Shown in pieces: positions 61,622 through 64,000 of a DNA stretch of 64,000 nt. Positions within the stretch are counted from its first letter, which is position 1. Each line of letters starts with the position of its first letter. The DNA is taken from the NCBI RefSeq assembly GCF_007828215.1, contig NZ_VIUE01000023.1, forward strand, positions 1 through 64,000. The letters are read 5' to 3'. Under the pieces are notes generated by a model, which saw only the letters and a program-made list of their open reading frames with translations, did not search any database and was not told where the DNA came from. Position numbers and translations under genes: made by a program. The DNA comes from Pseudomonas sp. SJZ074. GTDB lineage: Bacteria; Pseudomonadota; Gammaproteobacteria; Pseudomonadales; Pseudomonadaceae.

Positions 61622-61712
61622 CTGTGGGAGCGGGCTTGCTCGCGAAAGCGATGTAACAGGCAACATGAAGGTTGGATGTGCTGACGTCTTCGCGAGCAAG
61701 CCCCACAAAGGC
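61622..61712. repeat. REP pair in inverted orientation
   Basis: TGTGGGAGCGGGCTTGCTCGCGAAAGCG and TCTTCGCGAGCAAGCCCCACAAAGG; the second arm lacks part of the CGCTCCC end. Confidence 0.8.
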
Positions 61713-61737
61713 GACATCAGGCTAGCAGTGCACAAAA

Positions 61738-61771
61738 AAAAGGGGAGCACATGCCCCCCCGAGGTTAAAGC
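61738..61771 (-). terminator. Terminator of the carboxylase operon
   Basis: On the minus strand, GGGGGGCATGTGCTCCCC is followed by TTTTTTTT, about 20 bases after the oadA stop codon. Confidence 0.85.
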
Positions 61772-61791
61772 GTTGTATCGAGGCAGTCAGC

Positions 61792-63600
61792 TCAGCCTTC
61801 GATCTCGATCAGGATCTCGCCCGGATTGACCCGGTCGCCCTTGGCCACATGAATGGCGGTGACCTTGCCGGCGATGGCCGCCTGTACTTCGGTCTCCATC
61901 TTCATGGCTTCGGTGATCAGCACGGCCTGGCCGGCCTTCACCACGTCGCCTTCCTTGACCAGCACATCGACGATGTTGCCCGGCATGGTGGTGCTGACGT
62001 GGCCAGGTGCAGAGGCTTGCTTGCGCTTGCTGCTGCCGCCGCTGACGAATTCATTGAGCGGTTCGAACACCACTTCTTCCGGCATACCATCGATGGACAG
62101 GTAGAAGTGACGCTTGCCTTCGGCCTTGACGCCGACGCCGGTGATGTCGACGCGGTAGGTTTCGCCGTGAACGTCGATAACGAACTCGGTCGGTACACCT
62201 TCGCCGCCCGCCGAACTCACGCTGCCCGCCTCAGGGATCGGCAGCAGCACTTCCGGTGTCAGGGTGCCGGCTTCGCGCTCTTCCAGGAACTTGCGTCCGA
62301 TGTCCGGGAACATGGCGTAAGTCAGCACGTCTTCTTCGGATTTGGCCAGTGCGCCGATCTCGCCGCGCAGCTTGGTCATTTCCGGCTTGAGCAGATCGGC
62401 CGGACGTACATCGATCACGTCTTCGCTGCCGATAGCCTGGCGACGCAGCTTCTCGTTCACTTCGCCCGGTGCCTTGCCGTAACCGCCTTGCAGGTAGAGC
62501 TTCACCTCATTGGTAATGGTCTTGTAGCGTTCGCCGGCCAGCACGTTGAAAAAGGCCTGGGTACCGACAATCTGCGAGGTCGGCGTGACCAACGGCGGGA
62601 AGCCGAGGTCTTCGCGCACCCGCGGGATTTCCGCCAGCACTTCGTTCATGCGGTTGAGTGCGCCTTGCTCTTTCAACTGGTTGGCGAGGTTGGAGATCAT
62701 TCCGCCCGGCACCTGGTTGACCTGGACGCGGGTATCCACCGCCGTGAATTCGCTTTCGAACTGGTGGTACTTCTTGCGCACGGCGTAGAAATACAGGCCG
62801 ATCTCCTGCAGCAGCTCCAGGTCCAGGCCGGTGTCGAACTCGCTGCCCTTGAGGGCCGCGACCATCGATTCGGTGCCAGGGTGGCTGGTGCCCCAGGCGA
62901 AGCTGGAAATGGCGGTGTCAATGTGGTCGGCGCCGTTCTCGACAGCCTTGAGCTGGCACATCGCGGCCAGGCCGGCGGTGTCATGGGAGTGGATGAACAC
63001 CGGCAACGATTGCTCGGCCTTCAAGGCTTTCACCAGTTCGCCGGTGGCGTATGGGGTCAGCAAACCGGCCATGTCCTTGATCGCCACCGAGTCGCAACCC
63101 ATGGCTTCCATTTGTTTGGCCTGGGCCACGAAAGCGTCGATGGTGTGCACCGGGCTGGTGGTGTAGGCGATGGTGCCCTGGGCATGCTTGCCTGCAGCCT
63201 TCACCGCCTCGATGGCCACGCGCAGGTTACGCACATCGTTCATCGCATCGAAAATACGGAACACATCGATGCCGTTGACCGCGGCCTTGGCCACGAATGC
63301 CTTGACCACGTCATCGCTGTAATGGCGATAGCCCAACAGGTTCTGGCCGCGCAGCAACATTTGCAGACGGGTGTTGGGCAGCGCGGCGCGCAGTTGGCGC
63401 AGGCGCTCCCACGGGTCTTCTTTCAGGAAACGCACGCAGGCGTCAAATGTCGCGCCGCCCCAGACTTCCAGCGACCAATAACCGACTTTGTCGAGCTTGT
63501 CGCAGATGGGCAGCATGTCTTCGGTGCGCATGCGGGTGGCGAGCAGCGATTGGTGGGCGTCGCGCAGGATTGTGTCGGTAACAAAGATCTTCTTGGACAT
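61792..63600 (-). CDS. oadA: Pyruvate/oxaloacetate carboxylase subunit B (carboxyltransferase + biotinyl)
   Basis: 602 residues. HMGL-like carboxyltransferase domain (about 5-275) with DTILRDAHQSLLATRMR and VAIKDMAGLLTPY, a conserved carboxylase domain (about 295-480) and a C-terminal biotinyl domain (about 530-602) with the biotin lysine in LITEAMKMETEVQA. With the biotin carboxylase subunit encoded just upstream it forms the two-subunit pyruvate carboxylase of pseudomonads, making oxaloacetate from pyruvate; the name oadA follows common annotation and decarboxylase activity is less likely without membrane subunits. A 100-base palindromic repeat lies between the two genes. Confidence 0.93.
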   Translation of the reverse strand: MSKKIFVTDTILRDAHQSLLATRMRTEDMLPICDKLDKVGYWSLEVWGGATFDACVRFLKEDPWERLRQLRAALPNTRLQMLLRGQNLLGYRHYSDDVVKAFVAKAAVNGIDVFRIFDAMNDVRNLRVAIEAVKAAGKHAQGTIAYTTSPVHTIDAFVAQAKQMEAMGCDSVAIKDMAGLLTPYATGELVKALKAEQSLPVFIHSHDTAGLAAMCQLKAVENGADHIDTAISSFAWGTSHPGTESMVAALKGSEFDTGLDLELLQEIGLYFYAVRKKYHQFESEFTAVDTRVQVNQVPGGMISNLANQLKEQGALNRMNEVLAEIPRVREDLGFPPLVTPTSQIVGTQAFFNVLAGERYKTITNEVKLYLQGGYGKAPGEVNEKLRRQAIGSEDVIDVRPADLLKPEMTKLRGEIGALAKSEEDVLTYAMFPDIGRKFLEEREAGTLTPEVLLPIPEAGSVSSAGGEGVPTEFVIDVHGETYRVDITGVGVKAEGKRHFYLSIDGMPEEVVFEPLNEFVSGGSSKRKQASAPGHVSTTMPGNIVDVLVKEGDVVKAGQAVLITEAMKMETEVQAAIAGKVTAIHVAKGDRVNPGEILIEIEG

Positions 63601-63612
63601 ATTCGGAACTCC

Positions 63613-63702
63613 TCATAGCTGCAAGCTTCGAGCCGCAAGCTACAAGTAAAAGCTGACCCGCTCTTACTTGAAGCTTGTAGCTCACAGCTCGCCGCTGTTG
63701 TT
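63613..63702. repeat. AGCTGCAAGC palindromic repeat between the carboxylase genes
   Basis: ATAGCTGCAAGCTTCGAGCCGCAAGCTACAAG and CTTGAAGCTTGTAGCTCACAGCTCGCCGC are inverted arms. Same family as the repeats in the pho region (8745, 14780, 15730). Confidence 0.75.
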
Positions 63703-64000
63703 ATAGGCCTGCGTGGGCGGCAATGGCGGCAGCGATGGCCAGGGCCAGCTCTTCGGGTTTGCGCTTGATCGAGTAGTTGGTCAGTTCAGGGTGGCTTTCG
63801 ACGAAGCTGGTATTGAACTGGCCGCTCCGGAATTCCGGGTTGCGCAGGATTTCCTGGTAGTACGCGGCAGTGGTCTTGACCCCCTGCAGGCGCATGTCAT
63901 CCAGGGCGCGCAGGCCTCGGTCCATGGCTTCTTCCCAGGTCAACGCCCAGACCACCAGTTTCAGGCACATCGAATCGTAGAACGGTGGAATGGTGTAGCC
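63701..64000 (-). CDS. Pyruvate carboxylase subunit A (biotin carboxylase), C-terminal part
   Basis: The last 99 residues are visible, entering from the right edge with GYTIPPFYDSMCLKLVVWA and ending IAAAIAAHAGL. The P-P-F/Y-Y-D-S-M-x-x-K-L-x-x-W pattern is the C-terminal biotin-carboxylase signature. With oadA downstream on the same strand it forms the two-gene carboxylase operon. The N-terminal ATP-grasp region is outside the window. Confidence 0.9.
   Translation of the reverse strand, partial: GYTIPPFYDSMCLKLVVWALTWEEAMDRGLRALDDMRLQGVKTTAAYYQEILRNPEFRSGQFNTSFVESHPELTNYSIKRKPEELALAIAAAIAAHAGL

Noticed and set aside
61849..63618. 589-codon open frame on the plus strand opposite oadA
   Set aside because: Antisense shadow of a well-supported carboxylase gene; no recognisable motif or RBS.

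Overview
The window is chromosomal DNA of a fluorescens-group Pseudomonas. The evidence is the high-GC coding style, abundant REP palindromes of the GTGGGAGCGAGCCTGCTCGCGAT type, a DUF6124 gene, and the order hup - rubredoxin reductase - rubredoxin - ubiC - ubiA - phoBR - CorC-like - M23 - response regulator - phoU-pstBACS - MFS, which I recognise from Pseudomonas genomes. Function calls come from reading motifs by eye. No database search or computed statistics were available.

Layout. 1-78 is the tip of an IS element that runs off the left edge. 79-2440 is a type VI secretion cargo module on the minus strand: Eag chaperone, prePAAR/PAAR effector with a C-terminal toxin, and immunity protein. 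2603-3858 holds a methyltransferase and a small secreted protein. 3982-25290 is mostly core genome: HU, rubredoxin electron transfer, ubiquinone synthesis (ubiC-ubiA), phosphate sensing and uptake (phoB-phoR, pstS-pstC-pstA-pstB-phoU, with PHO boxes before phoB, pstC and pstS), a metabolite MFS transporter, a thioesterase, an aldose mutarotase and small envelope proteins. 25391-26980 is purK-purE behind a leader with a terminator hairpin. 27416-34087 is an asparagine/aspartate utilisation set: LysR regulator, aspartate ammonia-lyase, AGCS symporter, asparaginase, then an AraC regulator.

34316-40398 looks accessory. It holds a TetR operon (YciI-like protein and a 3-methyladenine glycosylase), a DUF6124 gene behind a structured leader, and a two-gene AAA ATPase + subtilisin-like protease module resembling ietAS, known as a plasmid-stability toxin-antitoxin pair and an anti-phage system. 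The protease reading frame carries an in-frame amber codon near its 5' end.

40750-42892 is acetylpolyamine amidohydrolase plus a polyamine-binding protein. 43153-56319 is dominated by two giant toxin-like proteins (1536 and 1650 residues) flanking a MocR regulator, an FMN-binding protein and two GNAT acetyltransferases. The 1650-residue protein contains an apparent OTU-type cysteine protease site with its histidine placed before its cysteine, a circularly permuted order. The MocR gene carries a REP palindrome and a cluster of DnaA-box-like 9-mers inside its linker. 56553-59220 pairs homocysteine methyltransferase with a divergent amino-acid ABC transporter that has no ATPase in the window. 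59429-61600 is an autotransporter. The right end is the pyruvate/oxaloacetate carboxylase pair, with the biotin carboxylase subunit cut by the window edge.

The most interesting items are the permuted OTU-like site in the 1650-residue protein, the amber-interrupted ietS-like protease, the purEK leader terminator, the T6SS cargo module beside an IS end, and the DnaA-box-like cluster inside a regulator gene.
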